Positions 17,710 through 25,350 of a stretch of DNA of 64,000 bases are shown here, piece by piece (the stretch's first letter is position 1; the number at the start of each line of letters is the position of its first letter). Under the pieces are notes generated by a model that was given only the letters and a program-made list of their open reading frames with translations, was not told the DNA's origin and made no database searches. The stretch lies in contig NZ_FTMN01000003.1 in assembly GCF_900155945.1 (NCBI RefSeq), positions 310,001 through 374,000 of the forward strand, given 5' to 3'. The position numbers and the translations under genes were made by a program. Source of the stretch: Marinobacterium stanieri (lineage in GTDB: Bacteria; Pseudomonadota; Gammaproteobacteria; Pseudomonadales; Balneatricaceae).

Positions 17710-18075
17710 TCATTCAGTCGGTGTAAACATCGACAGATCCAGCTCAACGGCCGGGCCCAGCCAATAGGCATGATCGGTATGATCCTTGTAGTCATCACCG
17801 GTCAGGCCGTGAACGAGCACACTCAGGTCACCCCGCTGTTCATCCAGCCAGGGGATAAACGCATCAAAGTCACGGGTGCCAAACAGAACCTGTACACTCC
17901 AGCGAGTATGCGGACCTACGTTTTTTTGGTGGATACGCCCGACTTTTAAACCGAACTCTTCCGCAGAGCGGGCACATAACTGCTCGACGCGTGGCAAGGT
18001 GTCCTGATCAAAATAGATATGAGCGTGGTAAGCCTTCAGGCAATTCACCGGAAAGCGCGGGGATGGTCTGGACAT
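17710..18075 (-). CDS. DOPA 4,5-dioxygenase-like protein
   Basis: 121 residues of the DOPA dioxygenase-like family. Visible features: an early AYHAHIYFD with paired histidines, a middle VGPHTRWSVQVLF, and LVHGLTGDDYKDHTDHAYWLG with several more histidines that could bind iron. The start codon lies 71 bp from the divergent efpL side. It abuts the ppsR stop (convergent, no gap). Fungal and plant homologues cleave L-DOPA, but bacterial members are mostly untested, so substrate is open. Confidence 0.85.
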   Translation of the reverse strand: MSRPSPRFPVNCLKAYHAHIYFDQDTLPRVEQLCARSAEEFGLKVGRIHQKNVGPHTRWSVQVLFGTRDFDAFIPWLDEQRGDLSVLVHGLTGDDYKDHTDHAYWLGPAVELDLSMFTPTE

Positions 18076-18227
18076 GACGCATACTCACCTGGGTAGATTG
18101 GATACCTCCGAGTGTACGTTCGCCGGAGGCATCGGCACAACCAGTCATGCTGGAATCTGTGCCGTCCGCCGGTTTTCACCTAGAATACCCTTTTTCTAAC
18201 CTGTACCTGTGTATGGAGTACTTCATT

Positions 18228-18794
18228 ATGCCGAAAGCGGCTGATGTTAAACGTGGCAACCTGGTCGAAATCAATGGGCACTACATGCTGGTCCAGCAAA
18301 TTGATGTTTCCAGCCCAACCGCCCGCGGTGCCAAAACACTCTATCGTATCCGCTTTAACAAACTGCCCGGTGGTGGCAAGTACGAAGAGAGCTTTACCGG
18401 CGATGACATGATCAAGGACGCTCTGCTGGAGCGCCGCAAAGTCTCTTACCTGTATAAAGAAGACGACCTCTATACCTTCATGGACACTGAGGACTACTCC
18501 CAGTACATGCTGAACGCGGATGCCATTGAAGCCCAACTGCCTTACTTGATGGATGGTATGGACAACATCATGGCACTGTTGGTCGACGGCGAGATCCTGA
18601 CCATCGAAATGCCTGCCACCGTCGTTATGGAAATCGTTGAAACTGTCCCCGGAATGAAAGCAGCCAGCGCCACCGGCCGAACCAAGCCGGCCAGGTTTGC
18701 CACCGGCCTGGAACTGCAGGTACCGGAATACCTGGAAGCCGGTGAACAGGTGAAAATTAACACCGAAACAGGCAAGTTTTTATCACGCGCTTAA
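18228..18794 (+). CDS. efpL: Elongation factor P-like protein EfpL (YeiP)
   Basis: 188 residues (E. coli YeiP 190). Three beta-barrel domains: N-terminal KOW-like (2-65), middle and C-terminal OB folds. The loop SSPTARGAKTLYRI carries R33 at the tip instead of the lysine modified in canonical EF-P, the mark of this subfamily. EfpL binds ribosomes stalled on certain proline-containing motifs. Start chosen at ATG 18228: GGAG lies 9 nt ahead, and the residues before it are not conserved. Confidence 0.95.
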   Translation: MPKAADVKRGNLVEINGHYMLVQQIDVSSPTARGAKTLYRIRFNKLPGGGKYEESFTGDDMIKDALLERRKVSYLYKEDDLYTFMDTEDYSQYMLNADAIEAQLPYLMDGMDNIMALLVDGEILTIEMPATVVMEIVETVPGMKAASATGRTKPARFATGLELQVPEYLEAGEQVKINTETGKFLSRA

Positions 18795-18873
18795 GCGCCA
18801 ACTTGAGAATGCGCCCCGTTTGGCTTTAAAATCCTAGTCTTACAGAGCTGCCAATGTGTTACAGAATTCCCCA

Positions 18874-19794
18874 ATGACAAAAATACGCTGTATCGAAGAG
18901 CTCGTTCAGGAGTTCAAGGAGCAACGTCCTATTCGAGGCGGCTCACTGATCATCACCATCTACGGTGATGCCATTGCGCCGCGCGGGGGAACCGTCTGGC
19001 TTGGCAGCCTGATCAATTTGCTGGAGCCTCTGGGGCTGAACCAGCGTCTGGTGCGCACCTCAATCTTCCGTCTGACCAAAGATGGCTGGCTAACGTCTAC
19101 CCAGATTGGTCGACGCAGCTATTACAGCCTCACCGATTCCGGTCGCCGCCGTTTTGAAAGCGCCTTCCGCCGTATCTATGCCAAGTTGTATCCTGAATGG
19201 GATGGTAAATGGGACATGATCCTTGCCAACCAGCTGGATAACGAATTGCGCAAGGTATTGAAGAAAGAGCTTGAGTGGCAGGGGTTCGGCAATATCGCCC
19301 CCAGCATCATGGCTCACCCGATGGCCGATGAGCTTGAGTTGACGAACACTCTGCAAGAACTCTGTGTGCAGAACGAAGTGATCCATATGAAGTCTGAGCT
19401 GGTCGGCACCCAGACATCGGAGTCGCTGAAAGAGCTGGTCCATGAATGCTGGAACCTGCAGCAACTGGCTGAAGACTATCAGCAGTTCCTGGACCGGTTC
19501 CGACCGATTCTGCGGGCGATCAAGTCGACCGACGAGCTGGAGCCCGAACAGTGTTTCCAGCTGCGCACCCTGCTGATTCACCACTATCGACGTCTGCTGT
19601 TGCGGGACCCGCTATTACCGGAAAAACTGCTGCCTGCTGACTGGGCTGGCACCTCAGCCCGTGTGCTGTGCCGCAATATCTACCGCCTGATCTACAATAA
19701 GGCGGATGAATGGCTGTCACACACTCAGGAAACCGCAGATGGCCCCCTGCCAGAACCTTCGCCCCGCTTTTACAAGCGTTTCGGCGGGCTCTGA
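18874..19794 (+). CDS. paaX: PaaX-family transcriptional repressor
   Basis: 306 residues. N-terminal winged helix (about 20-85, with IYGDAIAPRGGTVWLGSLI and VRTSIFRLTKDGWL) and the conserved central GKWDMILA and C-terminal LIHHYRRLLLRDPLLPEKLLPADWAG segments of PaaX. PaaX represses phenylacetate catabolic genes and lets go when it binds phenylacetyl-CoA. A GTG at 18856 in the same frame is an alternative start; neither has a clear ribosome site. Followed at 27 bp by the DUF2889 gene, and then by convergent paaY. The paa catabolic genes themselves are not in this window. Confidence 0.92.
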   Translation: MTKIRCIEELVQEFKEQRPIRGGSLIITIYGDAIAPRGGTVWLGSLINLLEPLGLNQRLVRTSIFRLTKDGWLTSTQIGRRSYYSLTDSGRRRFESAFRRIYAKLYPEWDGKWDMILANQLDNELRKVLKKELEWQGFGNIAPSIMAHPMADELELTNTLQELCVQNEVIHMKSELVGTQTSESLKELVHECWNLQQLAEDYQQFLDRFRPILRAIKSTDELEPEQCFQLRTLLIHHYRRLLLRDPLLPEKLLPADWAGTSARVLCRNIYRLIYNKADEWLSHTQETADGPLPEPSPRFYKRFGGL

Positions 19795-19821
19795 TCCACT
19801 TGAAGCCCAAGAGAGAACACC

Positions 19822-20382
19822 ATGCCTCTTTCAACTCCTGTCCAGCGTGAGCTGCTGCATACCCGTCATGTAACCTGCAACGGTTACAAACGCAGTGATG
19901 GCCTTTGGGATATTGAAGGCGAACTGGTCGATATCAAAAGCTTTGATCTTGAGGTTGCAGAGCGTAACAACGGCCTGATTCCTGCCGGTGAACCCCTGCA
20001 CAAGATGTCACTGCGCATGACCATCGACTACGATCTCAACATCCACGATGTTGAGGCATGCATGGACTACACGCCTTTCCGTTACTGCCCTCAGGTTGCG
20101 GACAATTTCCGCAGACTGATCGGGCACCGTATTGCACCGGGATTCACCCGACTGACGCGTGAACTATTGGGTGGCACACAAGGGTGTACCCACCTGTTGG
20201 AAATGCTGGGCGTGTTGGCGACGACGGCCTACCAGACCACTCACCATGAGCGCGAAAAGCGTGAAGATTTTGGTGCCAAGGGTGATAATCCGCCACCAAT
20301 GCTGAATACCTGTCACGCCTTCGATACCAAAGGGCCGGTCGTTAAACAATATTGGCCCCAGTTCCACGAAGACGAAAACTGA
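19822..20382 (+). CDS. DUF2889 protein
   Basis: 186 residues matching DUF2889: N-terminal LLHTRHVTCNGYKRSDGLWDIE, then MSLRMTIDYDLNIHDVEACMDYTPF and GCTHLLEMLGVLATTAYQT. Conserved Cys and His (C46-type in EACMDYTPFRYC, GCTHL) hint at a metal or catalytic site, but no activity is known to me. AGAGA lies ahead of the ATG. It is co-directional with paaX and next to paaY; the family is often found near aromatic-acid CoA genes, so a role there is inferred. Confidence 0.85.
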   Translation: MPLSTPVQRELLHTRHVTCNGYKRSDGLWDIEGELVDIKSFDLEVAERNNGLIPAGEPLHKMSLRMTIDYDLNIHDVEACMDYTPFRYCPQVADNFRRLIGHRIAPGFTRLTRELLGGTQGCTHLLEMLGVLATTAYQTTHHEREKREDFGAKGDNPPPMLNTCHAFDTKGPVVKQYWPQFHEDEN

Positions 20383-20387
20383 TAGCT

Positions 20388-20422
20388 GGCCCGAGCGGGA
20401 CAACGAACATCCAGCTCGGGCC
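20388..20422. terminator. Stem-loop between convergent DUF2889 and paaY genes
   Basis: GGCCCGAGC and GCTCGGGCC pair perfectly across a 17-nt loop in the 54-bp gap between two converging stops. No T-run, so a weak terminator or 3' stabiliser. Confidence 0.4.
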
Positions 20423-20436
20423 TGACCTTACCGACT

Positions 20437-21054
20437 TCAGGCGTCGCCACTCTTCTGTTTGGCCTGGTACAGCGGAATGACTTCGTCATCAAAGCTTAAA
20501 CGCTTTCGGTCCGGCTCCACTTCGGTCAGTGCTTCTACTTCCTGCATGGTATTGAGACTGCGAACCGCCAGGTCCTGGTACTGCTGAGTGCCCTTGGATT
20601 TCCAGGCAATCTCCTCTTCTCCCAGCTCACGAATGATCCGAGCCGGTGAACCTGCAACCAGTGAACGGTCCGGAACCTCAAACTTCGCTTTTACAAACGC
20701 CATAGCCGCAACAATGGATGACTCACCCACAACCGCACCATCCATAATCACCGCATTCATACCCACCAGTGCATTTCGCTTGACGACGCATCCGTGTAAT
20801 ACAGCACCATGGCCGATATGCCCGTCCTCTTCCACAATGGTGTCGGTGCCCGGGAACCCGTGCATGACACAGGTATCCTGAATATTGGCGCCTTCCTTCA
20901 GAACCAGGCGGCCAAAATCACCGCGCAGACAGGCCGCGGGGCCAACGTAGCAGCGCGGACCAATAATCACGTCACCAATCAAGACAGCAGAAGGATGAAC
21001 ATAGGCGGTGGGATCAATCACCGGGGTAATGCCGTCGATGGAATACACTTTCAT
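20437..21054 (-). CDS. paaY: PaaY, gamma-carbonic anhydrase-like thioesterase
   Basis: 205 residues with the left-handed beta-helix hexapeptide repeats of the gamma-class family ([43 protein letters not shown]). Three metal-ligand histidines are visible (CVMHGF, DGHIGHG). PaaY hydrolyses stray CoA thioesters formed during phenylacetate breakdown. The C-terminal extension ([29 protein letters not shown]) fits PaaY rather than CaiE or YrdA. Convergent with the paaX-DUF2889 unit. Confidence 0.92.
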   Translation of the reverse strand: MKVYSIDGITPVIDPTAYVHPSAVLIGDVIIGPRCYVGPAACLRGDFGRLVLKEGANIQDTCVMHGFPGTDTIVEEDGHIGHGAVLHGCVVKRNALVGMNAVIMDGAVVGESSIVAAMAFVKAKFEVPDRSLVAGSPARIIRELGEEEIAWKSKGTQQYQDLAVRSLNTMQEVEALTEVEPDRKRLSFDDEVIPLYQAKQKSGDA

Positions 21055-21122
21055 GTTGGGTCTCCAGAGTTGTTTTTATATGCATCTTTTCTAACACAGC
21101 CTGAGTGTGCAAGCCAGCTAAT

Positions 21123-21152
21123 GTGATACACAATAAATTTATTTATTATATT
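21123..21152 (+). promoter_or_regulatory. Candidate promoter of sRNA-like unit
   Basis: GTGATA (four of six to -35), an 18-bp spacer and TATATT (five of six to -10) on the plus strand. A transcript would begin near 21159 and reach the strong terminator at 21273-21300. The region is very AT-rich, so chance matches are likely. Confidence 0.35.
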
Positions 21153-21158
21153 TAGTGT

Positions 21159-21300
21159 ATCTCTTTTTGGCGATTATGCTATTCTGAACGCATGCAGTCG
21201 AAATACGATTTCAATTGCACTCCCATCCGGCACGTCCCAGGACGAGCCCAGAGTAACACTTTGCCCTTATATGGCAGGCTCGTCAGAGCCTGCCTTTTTT
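21159..21300 (+). ncRNA. Possible small RNA, about 140 nt
   Basis: A canonical terminator at 21273-21300 has no coding gene on its strand upstream: the nearest plus-strand gene ends at 20382, with a minus-strand gene between. A promoter-like sequence lies about 145 bp upstream of its end. Another short stem GAAAT-ACG-ATTTC lies at 21199-21211. I do not recognise the RNA family. The rest of the 617-bp gap (21055-21671) holds a low-complexity AT stretch (21460-21530), an operator-like site and a duplicated segment, each listed separately. Confidence 0.4.
21273..21300 (+). terminator. Strong rho-independent terminator
   Basis: GGCAGGCTC-GTCA-GAGCCTGCC followed by six T and then ATAT. Stem of 9 bp, GC rich, no mismatch. 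Confidence 0.92.
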
Positions 21301-21434
21301 ATATCTGTTTACCAGCGCCTCTCAGGCAGCGAAGACAAACCCAGGTACTTCCTTCACGCCTGTTCCAGATCGCCTTGAACTCCTACATACCCGTTCATTG
21401 CAGCCCGACACTCCCCCCCCGCCCAAACCAAAAG

Positions 21435-21445
21435 TGGTTGGACCA
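21435..21445. promoter_or_regulatory. FadR/LldR-type operator TGGTTGGACCA
   Basis: Matches TNGTNNNACNA, the generic site of the FadR subfamily of GntR regulators, and is symmetric TGGT/ACCA. It lies 227 bp ahead of the NRAMP-like transporter gene. The likely binder is the LldR-like protein coded at 23241-23969. Confidence 0.45.
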
Positions 21446-21624
21446 GTTATTACCAAAAAGATATAAGGCAAAATGAAATTAAAGCCTTATAAATCAATTA
21501 TTTAAAATCATACAAATTTCAAGCATCTCCGATCGCTTGCCGGACTCCTGGCGCTGAATTAGCTTAGCTGCCGCAATCGAGCCATGGCTGTACGTCCCCG
21601 TAACTCAGGGCCTCGCTGACAGCT

Positions 21625-21684
21625 TGAAACGGACTCAGATGCATATAAGAATCTATAAGAGACAGCTATGTATGAAACGGACTC
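21625..21684 (+). repeat. Direct duplication TGAAACGGACTC around a mosaic-end-like segment
   Basis: TGAAACGGACTC occurs at 21625-21636 and again at 21673-21684, 48 bp apart. Between the copies are AGATGCATATAAGA (21637-21650) and TATAAGAGACAG (21654-21665); the latter equals the inner 12 bases of the Tn5 mosaic end, the former matches its outer part at 12 of 14. This may be chance, an old transposition scar or a library artefact. Confidence 0.5.
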
Positions 21685-22982
21685 CATCCTTGCCGCTCGC
21701 ACCAGCGGCTAAACCCTCCTGGCTAAACAACCTCAGTGTTCTTGGACCTGGTCTGCTGTTTGCGGCCACCAGTGTAGGTACTTCTCACCTGGTGCAATCG
21801 ACCCGAGCCGGGGCGCTCTACGGCCTTGCGCTCCTGCTGATTGTCATTGTCGCCAATGCCGTCAAATATCCCGCTTTTCGTTTTGCCAGTGACTACCTGC
21901 CTGCAACAGGCGTAACGCTGCTTGAAGCCTACCGCCGCCAGGGTCGCTGGGTATTGTGCGTGTATTTCTTTATTACGCTGAGTTCCCTGCTGTTCGCAGT
22001 ATCAGCATTGGCCCTGATGTCTGCGGGGCTGATCAAGGTCGTATTCGCCCTTACACTCCCGACACATTGGATGGCGCTGGGCCTGATTGCTGTCACCTCG
22101 GCGATTCTCGTGATCGGCCACTACAACACCCTGGAGCGCGTTACCAAGGTATTGGTCGTGGTCATGATGGCGTGCACCCTCTTTGCCACTGCGACTGTGA
22201 TACCGGAGATATCCTGGAGTGAAGGCGTGCAATGGCTGCCGACTGAGCTTGATGTTGTCGGCCTGATGTTTGTGGCCGCCCTTATCGGCTGGATGCCCGT
22301 TCCTCTGGATGCGTCCGTATGGCAATCACTCTGGGCCAAAGCCAAGGCAGAAAACAGCGAACATCCTCCGACCCTTGCCCAGAGTCGTTTTGACTTTAAC
22401 CTCAGCTTTGGCGGCACACTGCTGTTGGCGGTGTGCTTCATGCTGCTGGGCGCAGGCTTGATGCATGACAAGGGTATAGAACTGCAATCCGGTTCAGCCG
22501 CATTTTCGGCTCAGCTCATCAGCCTTTATCAAGCCGTATTCGGCAGCAGTGCAGGACCCGTGATCGGTATTGCCGCCCTGGCAATCATCTATTCCAGCCT
22601 GTTGGCAATTATGGATGCCTTCCCGCGCGCGCTATCCTCACTGCACCGTCGCTGGCTGGATATCCCGGAAGACCAGGACGACCACAAGCTTACCGAGTCT
22701 GATCCTTTCTACATTGGCACTCTGGTGTTGATGGCTGCCGGCGCGGCGCTGACCTATCAGTTCTTTATGACATCACTGACAAGCCTGATCGATATGGCGG
22801 CCACCATTGCTTTCATCACCGCTCCTCTGATCGCCTACCTGAACCACCGGGCAATCCGATCAGACTTCGTGCCTGCGGACTGTCGTCCCGGCAAGCTGAT
22901 GACACTGTATAGTCGCTTTTCCATTGCCGTCATGATCAGTTTTGCCTGCTCTTATCTCTATCTGAGATTCTGGGTGTCTTGA
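21672..22982 (+). CDS. NRAMP-related transporter lacking metal-binding motifs
   Basis: 436 residues, about eleven hydrophobic helices, NRAMP/LeuT-fold family by its start (LGPGLLFAATSVGTSHLVQSTRAG) and general layout. In true NRAMPs helix 1 carries DPGN and helix 6 carries MPH, the metal ligands. Here the helix 1 position reads VGTSH and the helix 6 region reads GWMPVPLDASVW, so both are replaced. It is thus unlikely to carry Mn or Fe. It is followed by an LldR-like regulator and an L-lactate dehydrogenase in the place where a lactate permease would be expected. ATG at 21672 is chosen; an in-frame TTG at 21624 lies in a duplicated segment. Substrate inferred as a small organic acid, low certainty. 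Confidence 0.8.
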   Translation: MKRTPSLPLAPAAKPSWLNNLSVLGPGLLFAATSVGTSHLVQSTRAGALYGLALLLIVIVANAVKYPAFRFASDYLPATGVTLLEAYRRQGRWVLCVYFFITLSSLLFAVSALALMSAGLIKVVFALTLPTHWMALGLIAVTSAILVIGHYNTLERVTKVLVVVMMACTLFATATVIPEISWSEGVQWLPTELDVVGLMFVAALIGWMPVPLDASVWQSLWAKAKAENSEHPPTLAQSRFDFNLSFGGTLLLAVCFMLLGAGLMHDKGIELQSGSAAFSAQLISLYQAVFGSSAGPVIGIAALAIIYSSLLAIMDAFPRALSSLHRRWLDIPEDQDDHKLTESDPFYIGTLVLMAAGAALTYQFFMTSLTSLIDMAATIAFITAPLIAYLNHRAIRSDFVPADCRPGKLMTLYSRFSIAVMISFACSYLYLRFWVS

Positions 22983-22996
22983 TAGCAGCCTGACAC

Positions 22997-23052
22997 AGTC
23001 CGGTGATCCCCGGGATCACCGGGATCACCGGGATCACCGGGATCACCGGACT
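22997..23052. repeat. Four tandem GGGATCACC units closed into a hairpin
   Basis: GGGATCACC occurs four times head to tail at 23012-23047. An inverted arm AGTCCGGTGATCCC (22997-23010) pairs perfectly with the last unit plus flank, GGGATCACCGGACT (23039-23052), leaving 28 nt as loop; it can also pair with any inner unit in a shifted register. It begins 14 bp beyond the transporter stop. Copy number probably varies between strains by slippage. It may act as an mRNA 3' stabiliser or weak terminator. Confidence 0.8.
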
Positions 23053-23072
23053 ATACGATCAAACCCCAAAAT

Positions 23073-23083
23073 TGGCCCCACCA
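23073..23083. promoter_or_regulatory. LldR-type operator TGGCCCCACCA
   Basis: One mismatch to TNGTNNNACNA, set in the longer near-palindrome AATTGGCCCCACCAGTT. It is 158 bp ahead of the GntR-family gene at 23241 and precedes an AT-rich stretch (23085-23150) that may hold the promoter. Suits autoregulation by that gene's product. Confidence 0.4.
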
Positions 23084-23240
23084 GTTTTCAGCATAATTCT
23101 TCTACACAAATTCAGATTTAAATTAAATTATTCAATTAGTTACAAGAGTAAATCAGGGCTTACCTGGTTTCTGGATTGCCACAAAGATACAACTATGGCT
23201 AGATTCGCTTCTCACCATTAACCTGGATACATTCGCCCCC

Positions 23241-23969
23241 ATGACCGCCTCCCAGTCCCTGCCAGAGCTTGTTGCACGCCAGATAGAAGCCATGATCCTG
23301 GATGGCCGGCTCAAGGCAGGCGGCCGCCTCCCATCCGAGCGACACCTGGTGGAAAAGCTGCATGTATCACGCAACACCTTGCGAGAAGCGTTGAAGACCC
23401 TGCGCACTCGAGGCGTCATAGAATCGCGTCGCGGCAGTGGCCATTACGTCTGTAATTTTCGTGAAATGCAGCCACAGGTACAGCCGATGGATCCAGGCTC
23501 ACCCCTGCAGCAGCTTCTGAAAAACCATCCGCAAACACTTGAATCCCTTCTGGAAGTGCGCCGGTTACTCGAAGGAGAAGCTGCGTACCTGGCGGCGCAG
23601 CGCGCGACCGAAGAGGACCTGCGTGAGCTCACGACTGTCTATCATGCACTGGTCGAGGAACAGCCGGAAAAAGACAGCGCCTCTGCCCATGCCGAGCGTG
23701 ACATGCGCTTTCATCATGCAGTCTACGCAGCCGCCCACAACCCTATTCTGCTACTGGCGCTTAACAGTATTCGCGATCTGATGATGAGCTTTGTGTTCAA
23801 TACATCTGATCAGCTCTATTTCAAGGCTTCAATCAAAAGCCAGCTACGAACCCAGCATCGCCGTATCTACCGTGCCATAGCCCAGCGCCAGCCGGCTGCT
23901 GCCCGCCGTGCCGCCAGAGCCCATATCGATGCCGTAGCCGAAAGCCTGAACACGCAAACTTCGCCGTAA
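23241..23969 (+). CDS. LldR-like GntR/FCD transcriptional regulator
   Basis: 242 residues. Winged helix at about 8-75 (GRLPSERHLVEKLHVSRNTLREALKTL), then an FCD all-helical effector domain with metal-ligand residues (RDMRFHHAVYAAAHN and the late HRRIYRAI). Followed 18 bp later by the lactate dehydrogenase gene, which makes L-lactate or a similar hydroxy acid the likely effector. Both operator-like sites (21435, 23073) fit this subfamily. Related proteins include LldR and GlcC, so glycolate is an alternative. Confidence 0.88.
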   Translation: MTASQSLPELVARQIEAMILDGRLKAGGRLPSERHLVEKLHVSRNTLREALKTLRTRGVIESRRGSGHYVCNFREMQPQVQPMDPGSPLQQLLKNHPQTLESLLEVRRLLEGEAAYLAAQRATEEDLRELTTVYHALVEEQPEKDSASAHAERDMRFHHAVYAAAHNPILLLALNSIRDLMMSFVFNTSDQLYFKASIKSQLRTQHRRIYRAIAQRQPAAARRAARAHIDAVAESLNTQTSP

Positions 23970-23987
23970 AACAATAAGGAAATTGCC

Positions 23988-25172
23988 ATGCCCAAACTGT
24001 CGCAGTGCCACAATATTGCCGACCTTCGCAAACGTGCCAAACGCAAGCTGCCAGCTCCCATGTTTCATTACATTGACGGCGGTGCTGACGATGAGTGGAG
24101 CATGCGGCGCAACACTGAGGCGTTCGATGATTACGAACTGATGCCCAACTATTTGCGCAATGTCGATAATATCGACCTGAAGACCCGGGTTTTGGGTACT
24201 GAGCTGGAGCTGCCCTTTTTCCTGTCGCCAACCGGCATGTCACGGCTCTTTCACCACGACAAGGAACTGGGTGCCTGCCGCGCAGCTGACAATTTCGGTA
24301 CTCTCTACAGCCTGTCGACCATGGCCACCACCAGTCTGGAAGATGTCGCCGCTGCGACAGCCGGGCCCAAGATGTTCCAGATCTACATACTCAAGGATCG
24401 AGAGCTGACCCGTGAGTTCGTGCAACGCTGCAAAACCAGCGGATACCAGGCCCTTTGCCTGACGGTTGATACGCCGCTTGCCGGCAACCGAGAACGTGAT
24501 TTGTATAACGGCATGACCATGCCACCAAAGATCACGCCGCGTAACTTTTTCAGCTATGGCACCAGTTTCGAGTGGCTGTACAACCTCACCCGCGATTCCG
24601 ACTTCCGTCTTGCTAATGTGGTCCACCGTGTCGATGCACTGGACAAGGGAGCCATGGCACTGATTGATTATGTGAACAGCCAGTTCGACCGGACCGTTAC
24701 CTGGGAAGATGCCGCCTGGCTCGCCGAACAGTGGGATGGCCCCTTTGTTATCAAGGGGATTCAATCGCCGGCAGATGCCCAGCGCGCTGTCGAGATCGGT
24801 GCTACTGCACTTATGGTGTCAAACCATGGCGGCCGCCAGCTGGAAAGCGCCCCGGCCCCCGTTGACTGTATAGCGCCCATCCGGGATGTCATTGGCAACC
24901 AACTGGAGTTGATCGTGGATGGTGGTATTCGTCGCGGCACCCATGTCATCAAGGCTTTGGCTCAGGGTGCCGATGCCTGCTCAATCGGCCGTCCGTACCT
25001 TTACGGGCTGGCATCAGGTGGCCAGCAAGGTGTTGAGCGCGCTCTAACCCTGTTAAAGACTGAAATCGAACGCTCACTTGCCTTAATGGGGGTTAACTCC
25101 GTAACCGATCTCGGCCCCGAACATTTCAAGTACCTGCCGCAACGTTACCAGGACTCCTCTATCCAGAACTGA
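23988..25172 (+). CDS. lldD: FMN-dependent L-lactate dehydrogenase
   Basis: 394 residues of the alpha-hydroxy-acid oxidase family. FHYIDGGADDE near the start, K256 (FVIKGI), catalytic H280 and R283 in SNHGGRQL, and the FMN phosphate site VDGGIRRGTHV and SIGRPYLYGL are all present. It oxidises L-lactate to pyruvate and passes electrons to the quinone pool. AAGGAAATTGCC precedes the ATG. Same operon as the LldR-like regulator. The closest alternatives are glycolate or mandelate oxidation; the gene context favours lactate. Confidence 0.88.
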   Translation: MPKLSQCHNIADLRKRAKRKLPAPMFHYIDGGADDEWSMRRNTEAFDDYELMPNYLRNVDNIDLKTRVLGTELELPFFLSPTGMSRLFHHDKELGACRAADNFGTLYSLSTMATTSLEDVAAATAGPKMFQIYILKDRELTREFVQRCKTSGYQALCLTVDTPLAGNRERDLYNGMTMPPKITPRNFFSYGTSFEWLYNLTRDSDFRLANVVHRVDALDKGAMALIDYVNSQFDRTVTWEDAAWLAEQWDGPFVIKGIQSPADAQRAVEIGATALMVSNHGGRQLESAPAPVDCIAPIRDVIGNQLELIVDGGIRRGTHVIKALAQGADACSIGRPYLYGLASGGQQGVERALTLLKTEIERSLALMGVNSVTDLGPEHFKYLPQRYQDSSIQN

Positions 25173-25350
25173 GCTGATTAGAACCGCTCCGTAGCAAAGG
25201 CAGCCGTTCGCCGGTCACGCACCGGCAACGACTGCCCCTTCCTCAAACGTCCCTCTGGTTTTTATTGCAACGCTCAATTCATCAAGCCACCATTCACCCT
25301 GGCCCCGGTTCGGGCTAAGCTGCCCCCACGCACCTGATGAGGACATAATC

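Noticed and set aside
22997-23052. CRISPR-like array
   Set aside because: Units are 9 bp, directly adjoining, without spacers; this is a tandem repeat.
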